Shown in pieces: positions 11,181 to 21,684 of a stretch of DNA of 64,000 bases. The stretch covers positions 41,700-105,699 of the forward strand of contig JADIIX010000078.1 of assembly GCA_027604505.1 (NCBI GenBank), given 5' to 3'. Source of the stretch: Gonapodya sp. JEL0774. Its lineage: Eukaryota; Monoblepharomycota; Monoblepharidomycetes; Monoblepharidales; Gonapodyaceae. The position numbers and the translations under genes were made by a program. The notes under the pieces were generated by a model. The model ran no database searches and had not been told where the DNA came from. It saw only the letters and a list, made by a program, of their open reading frames with translations. Positions within the stretch are counted from its first letter, which is position 1, and every line of letters starts with the position of its first letter.

Positions 11181-12768
11181 ATGGGCGTGATAGGTTTCTT
11201 TAGAGTGCTTGTGCTGGGTGGAGGCGTCAGCGTGTGCGTGCCCCATTCGCCTGCTTCCCAGTGAACAAGCATTCGCGGTTGACACTTTGCCCATTGGCGG
11301 GTCTTTGAATCAGTATCATGCTTGTTCTAAACATTTTTCAAGTAAGTGATAATCTACCTTGCGCCTGGCTAATGAAAGTTTGGCGGATGCACAACTCGAA
11401 GCTCCTGCTTGGTTCCTCAGGTTCTTAGTCTACCACTCCAATTCACGCACTCTGGCCGTTTATGGGTCACCAAGTGGTCTAGTTACGCTGCCGGATTTAT
11501 ATGGTATATTATGTCGTCAACGTTCGAGAAGATTCATGGTATGCCCGTGACGTTCAGTGGGGACAAGGTGACTTAGTTTCTTCGCGAACGCGAATGGAAG
11601 GCCAGTGGTAATGTGCTCATGCCAATTACGCTATTTAGCTCCCAGATGGGGAATCGGCGATATTTCTCCCGAATCACCAGGGTTTTGTGGACTTCAGTGA
11701 GTTTCTTGAGGGGTTGAATCCCTCGTGATAGTAAACATGAGACTTTGGTTTCATCGCAGACCTCGTGAACTCTGCTGCAATCCGTCACAAAATGCTTCCT
11801 AATTGCAAATACTTTGTGAAGGATTCAATTAAATGGATGCCCTTCTTTGGCTGGGGTAAGGCTCGTTCTTGTCGATAATAATGCAAATCCTAGTTATGAC
11901 ACCGCGGTGTGATCTCCGTCTGCCTACTAGGAATGTACATGATGGGCATGATCTTCTTGAAACGAAACTGGGACAAGGACCAGGAGAATGTTGAGAAGGC
12001 ATTTGGATACATCAAAGACAACCGCATTCCAGTGTGGCTTATTTCATATCTTGAAGGGACGAGAATGACGCCTCAGAAGCTGATAGAGGTACATATACTT
12101 CTTGAGTTAGCACTGCAATCAACTGGCCAGTATCCGTGACTGTTTGAACGCACCACGTCCCTCCATCAATTGCAGAGCCAAGAATTCGCGAAGAAGCGGA
12201 ACCTGCCATTGCTTAAACATGTACTTCTCCCGAGGACGAAAGGATTCATATCCACGGTCACTGCACTTCGTGGGTCGCACGTCAATGCAGTAGTGAGTCT
12301 TCAAGCCCTTGATTGGTTTGTCAAACGGTTATCATGAATATTCACCCAATCGCTCGTGGTAGTATGATGCAGTATTTGTGAGTTGCAACATGGACCGGAA
12401 GTTCCAACCAACAACACTCACTCAAAACACATCGTTGAGATCCGCAGGTATACCGTCACCGCAGCGGGGCACTAAATAGAATTCCTTCTCTTGTTCGCGT
12501 CTACAGCGGATCTCTTGTGCCCGACTATGAGGTGCACATCCACATTCGTCGATTCCCTCTCGACTCCCTTCCAAACGATGAGGCTGGCCTTAACGCATGG
12601 GTTATGGACCGATGGGTTGAGAAAGACAAAATATTGGAACGTATTAAGGATAAATGGACGGTTGGGCTGGAGGGACTGGGTGATGGAGGGCCATGGAGCT
12701 CTGTGTGGGACAGCGGACTGTGGTCGGACTCTTTAGGTGGGGTAAATAAAAAGCCGAAGACGAACTAA
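11181..12768 (+). CDS. 1-acyl-sn-glycerol-3-phosphate / lysophospholipid acyltransferase (PlsC family)
   Basis: Nine exons (11181-11233, 11314-11341, 11421-11567, 11639-11696, 11760-11855, 11931-12088, 12176-12292, 12363-12377, 12448-12768) give 330 residues. A hydrophobic N-terminal segment (FFRVLVL...IMLVLNIFQVLSLPL) precedes the acyltransferase core: motif I NHQGFVD, motif II around KYFVKDSIKWMPFFGWGMY, motif III EGTR, motif IV VLLPRTKGF. The C-terminal part (SHVNAVYDAVFVYRHR...VHIHIRRFPL) is typical of the LCLAT1/AGPAT3-5/Cst26 branch, ER-membrane enzymes that acylate lysophosphatidate or lysophosphatidylinositol. The exact acceptor cannot be told from sequence. Exon 8 is a 15-nt micro-exon (YDAVF) required to link motif IV to the C-terminal block in frame. 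The start is the first ATG that leads into the membrane segment. Confidence 0.85.
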
Positions 12769-12823
12769 TGACACATAATTGTATTGGCCGCGAAAAAGAA
12801 CACAACCAAACTACAAAGAATGA

Positions 12824-13795
12824 TCAGGCCTTTTTGGCCACACCTAATTATACCCAGAGAAAGTTGTGGCATGAGCCACAAAACGAAATAAATTTGAGCC
12901 TTTCTGTACTCACGCTCCACATCCCTAAGTGCCTGTTTCAAGATCGAATCTTGGGCCTCCGGAGACTCCAACTGGGCGGTGACTCGGTCGATGACGTACT
13001 GCGCGACCTCACGCTGCCGGCGCTCCCGGACAGACGCCTCGTAGCGAACCCAGCCGTCAAGCGTGGAGCGGATTTCATTCTGAAGGGCGACCTGTTGCTT
13101 CAGCTCATAGGCCTCAGCCTCGAGGTGTGCAATTTCCTGATGAGCGTAGAACATTCATACCAGTGAGCGAAACATCAAAACCATTCCAAACGTGTAGGCC
13201 CACACGAATAGACCGGAAGTGGATCTTTTTGTGTGGATTCATGTACTGTTGAACCCACCCTGGAGACCTCGTACAGGTTCTTGGTAACTCCCACAACATC
13301 TCCAAGCTTGCTAACATGGTCAAGCCTCTCCTCCACGACAGCTTTGTGGTCTTCACGGGCCTGCACTAGAATGTCGTTGATTCTCTGGTGCACATGATGT
13401 ACGTGAGAGAAACTCGTGTTAGGTCAAAAGTTTGCTTTACTGGAAGATTGTGCGCGGACCTTCTTCTGATCCTCGAATATTTGGAGGAGCATGTCCTTCA
13501 GATTCAGATAGGCAATGGTGAACGCGCCCACCATGGGAATGGCTTCAAGAGTCTCGACGTCAAAGATGTAAACCTCCTTTGACACAACGTACGCCGCAAC
13601 AGAGGCTGCGACGGAGATGAATCCTGCCTTGTGGGCAAGAGTTTTACCCGGGGCTAAGTTCACAAGGTTGAGAGCCACTTGCTCCGGAGCAGGCTTCGCC
13701 TGTGTTGACTGGAGACGACGAGCGGGGAGGAGAGCTGAAGAGGAGGCAGGCAAGACAGCTCGGATGAAGATTGGGGCAGAAGAGTTCTTCTGCAT
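12824..13795 (-). CDS. ATP4: Mitochondrial ATP synthase subunit b (Atp4)
   Basis: Exons 13460-13795, 13259-13384, 12914-13136 and 12824-12843 give 234 residues. A presequence (MQKNSSAPIFIRAVLPASSS...RRLQS) is followed by the membrane hairpin region (HKAGFISVAASVAAYVVSKEVYIF...MVGAFTIAYLNLKDM), then a long charged helical stalk (QREVAQYVIDRVTAQLESPE...QALRDVERVAKKA). Subunit b forms the peripheral stator stalk of F1Fo-ATP synthase in the inner membrane. The terminal exon is only 20 nt and encodes RVAKKA-stop; reading through the donor instead gives an unrelated hydrophobic tail, so splicing is preferred. Convergent with the acyltransferase (55 nt between stops). Confidence 0.9.
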
Positions 13796-14218
13796 AGCGG
13801 CTGAAGTCCAAAATCCATAAGGATACGTAGTTCAACCGAAGGGTAGTGATTTCATTTTTGGTCGCGACGACCGAGTGGGTTTGCAATGCAAAGTCAGGGA
13901 AAGAAAAAGACAGCAAAAGTTGCATATAGTATGAGTGCCATTCGAAGAACAGCCGCATGGTTGTGGTGAAGTTCGGTGTTCATGGGAAGGAGAAGAAGAA
14001 CCGACAGGAGTGGAATAGTGAGTGAGAGTCTTCCGGTTTCTCAGCGTACGCTTTCGAATCAATCGCGATACGCACCCGCAGCCGTGCGCATTGCGGCCAT
14101 GTTCCTGTATTGCCCGCTGTTCTCGACAGAGACGACGAGGAAAATATGTGGCAAAGCCTCCCACACTCTGAGTCCGCATACCCAAAGTCTTGTCTGCAAA
14201 ACTTGCCATCAAAAGCCA
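13796..14218. promoter_or_regulatory. 423-nt divergent region between ATP4 and the PET117-like gene
   Basis: Separates the start codons of two nuclear genes for oxidative-phosphorylation functions on opposite strands. No domain-bearing ORF is seen. The frame of the PET117-like gene stays open upstream to about 13976, discussed under findings. Confidence 0.35.
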
Positions 14219-14620
14219 ATGTCGCGAACAGCGAAACTAACATTTGGAGCTTCGATTGTTTGGCTGGGAGTTTGTGTGATCGGAGTACATCTCATGAAGG
14301 AGAGGGAACACGTGGTATTTTGATTCCCCGTTCAGTCTGAATCGATTTCTGTTCTGAACCCGTCTCTTTCCATATATCTGGGATTGCTGTTACCATTACG
14401 CTCTATTGCACCGTTTGCTGATGCCCTCGCCGTCATCTCTTGCCCTCCCTCACCAAAATCTAAGGCAATGCGAGCGAATATTTTGAAGTTTGATGCCGAA
14501 CGAGAAGTCCGGCGGCAAATGAACATAATAGAACATGATGAGATGATGCGGAAGCGAGAAGTGTTGCAGGAGGAACAAACGCTGACTAACAGGACAGCAC
14601 GAGTCAATGCTGGACTTTGA
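14219..14620 (+). CDS. PET117: Pet117-like cytochrome c oxidase assembly protein
   Basis: Exons 14219-14314 and 14465-14620 join in phase 0 to 83 residues. The N-terminus MSRTAKLTFGASIVWLGVCVIGVHL matches the Pet117 opening (MSR-x-S/A-K-L-T, then a single membrane-type segment). A charged helix with EREVRRQMNIIEHDEM and an ending TARVNAGL follow. Pet117 couples heme A synthase (Cox15) to COX1 maturation in the mitochondrial inner membrane. The protein is very short, so the call rests on the N-terminal signature, size and topology. A longer in-frame start upstream is possible but less likely. Confidence 0.68.
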
Positions 14621-14770
14621 CTGCTCCAGAACTTCTGATTGTTTTCGGCATCTGAGCATTATTTGAACGATGTACTGTCTGTATAATTGTAAATAGCATC
14701 GCACTCCCAGCTTCCGCTTCTGTTTGTTCTTGGCAGTACAGTATACATACACGTCAATAAAATAGTAATT

Positions 14771-17700
14771 TCAATCTGCATAAACTGTCGCCCCAAAAAT
14801 TATTGCGAGCTTCTCAGCCAGCTTGCTCTTGATCTTTCGGCGATCTGGCCCGTCTGGATCACCGATGTTCATGAATAGACGTTGCTTGGATGCCATGTCC
14901 GGGCACCGAGCAATGGCGGCATGCAAGCTGAAGATATGAGAAAATCAATTGACTGCTTCTCCTTGACACAAATGTGAGTTCCAAGTGAACAGCGCGCATA
15001 CCTGCAAGGTGTCGGATACTCCTTCGCGATTGCTTTCGCCTTTTCTGCACTAACTCCTTTGCAAGTCAGAAGGGTTTTAAGCCATTGGTTGAGGACGTTA
15101 TCTGTGGCTTTGGAATTGACGATGTTAAACGACTTGAATGGTAGGTGGTATCGTTTTCCGTCCTGCTCTTCTCGCTCCGACCGTACACTATGAAAATGGA
15201 GCTTGTCGATCGCTTCCGGAGGCATTACGTAGAGATCTTTACCCTTGAATACCCAAGAAGACCGAGTCTGGTCTGAAACAAATAGTTCCTGTCAGACGAA
15301 GAACAGCTCCAAACTCACTCGATAAATTTCCTCGATCATCTTCGTCATGGACGCTAAATGTTTAATGGTCTCTTCCATTGTGTGCGTATGCTTGATGAAG
15401 AACCCGTGTGACACTATGTTCTCCACCATTGCCGTGAAAGTAGATCGCATCCATTTCCCCTCATCGGTTGTGATTAAACGGTTCTCATAGTCAATTTTAC
15501 CTTCAATAAGATAGTTGACGTTCGCAAGTCCGCAGTTGGAGAGACGGAACTGTGATCGCCGTGAGGGGATATGTCCATAGAAGGCCCACTTGAAATTTGA
15601 TAGTGGTTATTTACCTTCTGCTCCTTGAAACGTCCATCTTTAATACTGGCCACTAAATCCTCGACCGTTTTCCGTTCCAAAATGTAGTCGAGGACAATCT
15701 CCTCTGTGTCATCTCCTGAAGAGAACACACAAAAATGAGTGCATTGTTCCATCCCTCCATCCACCGAACCCACCTGATAACACCCCTTTCTTCTTGGCGA
15801 TCCACATCACATCGCCAACGTGCAACACCTTGGTCTCCACCTTGATTCCAAATCTTGCCAAACCATCCTGGATATATTGCCGCTCTGCCTGTCCATGTCC
15901 TTTGCTCCGCACTTCACGCAAGTCCACTACACAATACACATCGTATGTGCCAGAGCGGATTATGTGAGAGGGTCCCGTCCAGCGCCGCACAGTGGGGGCG
16001 GGCGGGCGGTAAGGAAGAGGAGCTGGGACTCCGTCAAGACTCTTTGCACCCGAGTGCGAGCCCAATGGAAATGTGGTGGTGGTGTGGGAGCCACCGCTTG
16101 AGGGTGGTGCAACAGAGATAATGGGTACAGGTACGCGATTCGACCGTAGGAGCTTTGAGCGGTCTGTACGGAACAGTTTTGCCACCATTCTGAGCCCCAT
16201 GGCTTCATCAACTACTATCGGGAAACGTGCACTCACTCGCCATATTCAGTCCACTCGCCACATCCGGGGCATGCTGGTCGCAGAAGAACCCGTATAACAA
16301 TCCCTCAGCGTCAGGGACGATGCTCCTTCGCTCAATGTTAAGAACCAGAGGGTGAGCGGCATGGGATTGGTGATAGCAAAGCTTGAATAGTAGCGTAGAT
16401 CCTATCAATCGGGTATGAGGACGTTTGGCTAGAGTAAACCGATACTCTGGAAATTTCCTTACCCTTCATCTCAACATCTGCCTCGTCCTTCCTCGACACT
16501 CGCTTAGTCCCATCTTTGACATACGAGAAAGCAAAACTGGCTTCCACGATATCGTGTACTGGAACAACTGTCACCTCACCGGCAAGTCCACGACTGCTAG
16601 ATGCACATCCACTCAATGCAGAAAGACCCCCGCCACCAGATCTCGACTCGGATTGGGACCGTACATTCGATGGTTCATCAATGTTCACTGTCGGTGGCGC
16701 TCCAAACCGATCGTCGTCGGCTTCGGGTTCAAACCGCATTACGGCGTCCCGATCACCCGCGTAATCTTCTTCGTCGGAATCCAAATTAATCACTACGGGT
16801 GCGTCTTTTCTTTCGTTGAGAGGCACTTTGGATACCCCGTGCCACGACGACCATCGAGGACCATCGTTTGTCGCATAATTGGGCTCGATGATTTCTTCAG
16901 TCGTAAGGTCATAAACAACGGACGAGGCAGAGGACGCTGACGATCCGGACCATGACGACGAGATAGCGGTCGGCTGCCGCGATGTGAGTGGCATTCGAGT
17001 GGGAGCGGATGAGAAGGGAAGAGCGGGAGTGGGTAAAGGTGGAGCAAACGTAAACTCAAACGGGGGAGTGCAGGAAGTGGTACGTGACTTTCCCTCTCGA
17101 AGAGATTCATCGGAGAGGCGGTGGAGGCGAATTGCAGCGGACGAAGTGGTAGTGACACTTGTGGTGGGCAGAATGGAAGGGCTAGGGGGTGGAGCCTGGC
17201 GGGAGGAAGAAAATGGGTGACATCGAAGCAAAGAGTATCCCGATAGTCGGTCACCAACCATATCCGCCATCACCCCATCCCTATCAGCTAGTCCCAGCAC
17301 CATTAGTGTGCGTTCTCTTTCGGCTCCCGGCAATTCGAATGGGTTCCTGGTGGGAACCGGGACTTTGCCGCCTGGTCTGCGGATGCTCATCGCCGCCGCA
17401 ATGGCAGCAGCAGACGCTGAGGATGGTTCCCGTCCATGTGCCACACCTGGTACGAGAACGGGCTTGGATGCAGCGAGTCGCGCGGTAGCGGCAGCGGCAG
17501 CGGCAGCAGCAGCTTTGGAGGATGGGTTTCGGGAAGACGCTGATGGCGGTCTTGAGACCGTGGCTCTTCCAGTGGAACTCTGTCGACCATATGATGGTGG
17601 AGCTTCATACCCGTCATCGGAGGATCCGGACGATCCGCAATCGGAGTTGACGTCATCGGGACCGCCGCCCCGTCCATAGAACATGTCCATATCGATTTTA

Positions 17701-19406
17701 TGGCCGCCGCCACCATCACCGCGGTCATCTCCATCACGGAGCTTCCTAGCGTATTCGACTCCGGTGTCGGTCAGGTCGAATTTTTTCGGGTTGCTGGGAG
17801 GGAAGGATGGTCAAGACGGAACGTGGTACCAAATATCCCGCAAAATCCTGGGGGTTCCTCGCGAAAACAACAACAGTGCGGTCCATTTGACGCATCATCA
17901 TCAAGAAAAACGAATATGAGGCAGAGATTTAGAGCAGGTCACTAGTCCTTCCAACAATTGATCTTGATTCTCAAGTCTTTCCAACCGCGGGTCACGATTC
18001 TAAGATGCTTCTGGCAAATGACACAGGGAATTTCCTCCACGATAAACAATGACATGTCCACAGGCACTCTCACAGTACACAATGACCCACCTCCACTCTC
18101 TGATAAGCAGATGTTTTAGCAGCGTCTTCTTGGACGACCATGGCGTATACTCGGACCCCGGGATAACTTTGTCCACCCTTCTGTCACAATATGGTTGCGC
18201 CAACCGGATCAGATCTCCCTTGAGGGTGTACCCCGGCCATCCTGGAGATTCTCGATCGTCGAGAAGGCCCAGAAGAATGGCGTATGCGCCAGAGCGGTAG
18301 GTGGCGACATAATCGCGGTTCGGGGATCGACGTTTCTTTTTAGTTCGGGCAGGGGCCTTGTGATTGCGTGGATTGCGCAGCGGTTGTGAGTGAGAAGGTG
18401 GAAGAAAAGTTCGCCCTTTTCAAGAATACTATCCGATCATGAGGTGCACCATCGTGACTCACCTCGTCCTCGTCAGTTTCATCAAGGAGTCTCATCTCAT
18501 TTGAACGTTTAGGTGGAGCAGAGACCATCCCTCCTGTACCGGCACCACTTCCTGCACTACGACTTCCCGCACCATGCGTGACGGCAGCGTGCGGTGCTGG
18601 AAGAGGTAAGGACGCCAAATTGGCTGTACGTCCACTGCGGCCAGGCCCGGTACCTTTGCCTGATCCGCGTCCGCCACCACGACCACGGGATGCGGATGAG
18701 TCGAGTGCACGTTGAGCGGCGAGCGCGGCAGCGGCCGAGGCGGGGCGTGATTCTTGGGGATGCAGGGGTCGGGATACGGGGTGTTCGGGAGGAAGTTTAG
18801 CCTAGCAATCGATTCACGAGCTGCAAGCTCAGCCAGAAGAATAGAGTTCTAGTCCGAACAAGACATCTCGAACACTTTCAGCGATGAATTTCAAATACCC
18901 CGAGGCCGTCAAGTAGTTCGCAGTTCGTCTCCTCTTTTTGCGCACACGAACGTTCCCTTCCTTCTCTACGTCCTGTATTCAGACCGTGCACACCCAATGG
19001 CCCATGACAACTCACCCGCATCCGGTGGCGGTTCAATTTGACCATTCTCTGCCTCCCACTTGGCGAGCTCCCTCTGAAGCGAAGAAGCGATGTTGGGTCC
19101 AATGCCGGCAACGTTCTTTTGGGCGTCTGTGTGGTCTCTGAGAATAAACTTGTACAGGCCCAGGTTACGGACCGCCTTTTATCCAAAAAGCAGGAGTGAG
19201 AAAGAGTGTGCATCCAGCAATAGAGTTGCGTTGGAACTCGGCACCAACTAGGAATCTCGGCGTGGAATGCAGACCTTCTTGTAGTTTGAAATTATGTGGT
19301 CGGATCTACCCCTCTCCTCTTCACGCTCAAGGAGATTGAGCAGACACTGGTACATGACCGGATTTGGACACGATGTCGGGCATTTTCTGTCTCCGCGGGG
19401 AGCCAT
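14771..19406 (-). CDS. MUS81: MUS81 structure-specific endonuclease catalytic subunit
   Basis: Resolves 3' flaps, replication forks and Holliday junction intermediates with Eme1/Mms4. Seen from the N-terminus (minus strand): HhH region starting [23 protein letters not shown] (19406-19280) and [21 protein letters not shown] (about 19110); a winged-helix domain with [13 protein letters not shown]...[10 protein letters not shown]...[10 protein letters not shown] (18300-18100); a very long Ser/Pro/Ala-rich linker (about 17760-16560); the XPF-type nuclease ([33 protein letters not shown], then [12 protein letters not shown] near 15700-15640, holding the ERKxxxD metal-binding motif); [17 protein letters not shown]; and a C-terminal HhH region ending [17 protein letters not shown]. 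Key acidic residues are present, so the enzyme should be active. Exons are numerous and short-introned; only some edges were fixed. Confidence 0.9.
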
Positions 19407-19633
19407 TATGGTCGGAAGGTAGCACACTGATTCTCAGCGACTAGACAGGAATGACCGATTCCACGTTCAGGTTGAGCTAAAAATTACTTGAAGAGTTGCG
19501 AATCTGTGCCGAAATTTCCAGATCGAAGCGGCGATATCGGTGATTGGGGTTGGTGAGGGGGTTGCTGTGTGTTGATCGATGCACTCTACTGACGGCAAAC
19601 TGCAGAATAAAATATCATTACTTTCCCTCCCAA

Positions 19634-21553
19634 ATGACGTCGATTCTCGGTGCAGCAGCTCCAACTGCAATCGATCCAAATCTTGATTCTTTGTTTGCTC
19701 AACCTCAAAAGAGGAAACTCTCCGTTCTGGACACTCGTGAACCAAAAACAAAGAAAGCAAAGCTCATCTCCGGCGATTCATTGCCGGTGGACACCTCGAA
19801 AAAGGCGGTTCCCGCTGTGAAAGAAAAGAAAGGTGTCTGGGCAAGGAGGAAGGAACGGAGGCGGTTAGAGACGGCGGCTGTAACGCAGGTGGGGGAGGAA
19901 GCTGGTGGTGAAGAACAGGCTGATGCCGTCGGGTCTCCGGAGAAGAGATCTCCAAAAGTCCGGACATTAAGCACCGGTCAAAATGGAGGAAAGAATGATG
20001 TTGCAACGGGTGGTAACTCTGAGACGGTCGATGACAAACACGACAAGAATAACTCAGTGGCCGAGAAGGACGATGAAGATGAAACCCTCAACGACACAGA
20101 AAAACTCTCTCGGACAGTATTTTTGGGAAATGTAGTCGCAGAAGTAGTCACGAAAAAGGTATGCTGGCATGAGCGTTCATCTCGGCGTCCGCTGTTTGGT
20201 GGCGAACATTCCCTGGTTTGACCTTGACAGTCTACCAAGAAGGCCTTTCAAAAGCTTCTGGAGCAGTCAGGGCAGATTGAAAGCATACGATTTAGGTCTA
20301 TCGTGAGTATACCTGGAGGGTGTCACATCTTGGAGATGTAGTTTCCGATTCTCTCAATGGAGTCGCGGGGCAAATAAGTCAAGCAGGCGAAGCCGTGCTC
20401 CACAGCTCCCAATCCCTAAAACCCTGGGGGGCGGTTGCTGCACATAACCCAGTTGTTTTAGAACCTAGTATCGAATTATCCCAGGTCCTTTGTTTTGCGG
20501 CACTCGTGTTCTCCGTGAAACCCCGCCACCAACATGCTCAACTATCCACTCGCAGGCCTTCTCCGCCCCTCTTGCACGCCGCACCGCCTTTGCCGCCAAA
20601 CTCGTCCATCCTGACCGCGACACGTGCCACGCCTACGCAGTTTTTTCAACCCCTGAATCCGCCGCGAAGTGCGTCACCGAACTGAATGGGACGGTTTGGA
20701 TGGAAAAGCATTTGAGGGTGGACATGGCTGGCAGGGATGGGGTGAGCATGGGGTCCGAGCCTAGTGAAGGATGAGGTGTTCGGGGGCTGCGAGATGTGTG
20801 GTATTCTCCCTCCTATCAGTATCAGCCTTCACGCATTCACTGCCTGACACGTTTCGATCCTACCCCACTGTTCCTCCATCGCAGCCACCCGACACCAAAC
20901 GGTCTGTCTTTTTGGGAAACTTGCCCCTTGATTGTAAGGACGAATCCCTGTGGGAGCTGTTCAAGGACATGGAATCAGAGATTGAAGGTGTTAGGGTCGT
21001 TAGAGACGCGAAGACCAATTTAGGGAGGGGCGTGGGGTGAGTTTGCGAATCTCGCTTGTGTTGCGTTGTGCCAAGGACACCGCGAGTACTCTCACCTAAC
21101 CACTCTCACCATCATGCTTCATCGTGAAGCTACGTCACATTCAAATCCCGCGCCACCGCCACCCTTGCCCTGAAACACACAGGCTCCATCACCGGACGAG
21201 AAATTCGCGTTGCGCGATGCAAACCGCCGAGGGACTCGGCTATGACGTCTGGCTCAAAGACGACCAATCTGCCTTTGGGTGCTGTTGCCAAACCGGGTGC
21301 GCACAGATCCGCGCGATCTGCGAGACCTGCTGGTGTAGATGGGGCAGTTAGACGCTTGGTGAAAATGAAGAAAATTGCAAAGCCGTTGTCAGCCGGTGAG
21401 GCGATGGAAGGGGAAAGGGCGAAGAGAGGGGATCGAGTGTCGGTTGGGGGAGTCAAGGCGAAGGCGAGAAAGAGGGCAGGAGGCCCGGCGGGGAAAGTTA
21501 TGGACAGTAGGAAAAGCAAGAAACAATCTTCCAAGGCTTCAAAAAAGAAATGA
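19634..21553 (+). CDS. NOP12: Nop12/RBM34-like nucleolar RNA-binding protein
   Basis: Exons 19634-20158, 20231-20302, 20556-20741, 20885-21036 and 21130-21553 give 452 residues. The Lys-rich N-terminus holds the start MTSILGAAA and a WARRKERRR patch. RRM1 begins RTVFLGNVVAEV and continues through IESIRFRSIAFS and YAVFSTPESAAKCV; RRM2 begins RSVFLGNLPLDCKDESLWELF and contains GYVTFKSRATATLAL. The tail is rich in Lys/Arg/Ser. Nop12 and RBM34 act in the nucleolus on pre-25S/5.8S rRNA folding. The 253-nt intron inside RRM1 (20303-20555) is long for this genome but the join is phase-correct. Divergent from MUS81 with 227 nt between starts. Confidence 0.82.
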
Positions 21554-21684
21554 ATGAGATACGTGATTAACTCGGCTTCATCATACAGTTTACATGTCTA
21601 CAAAACCAAACCTCCAAATATGGTATATGTACCAAACTCGCTACGTTTTCCATGTAGTCTCAGTCTCTTATTGTAACAGGCTTG

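Noticed and set aside
12378-12520. Alternative acyltransferase exons giving GIPSPQ or QHGPEVP peptides
   Set aside because: They need weak donors or break phase; the YDAVF micro-exon plus VYRHR exon fits the family pattern.
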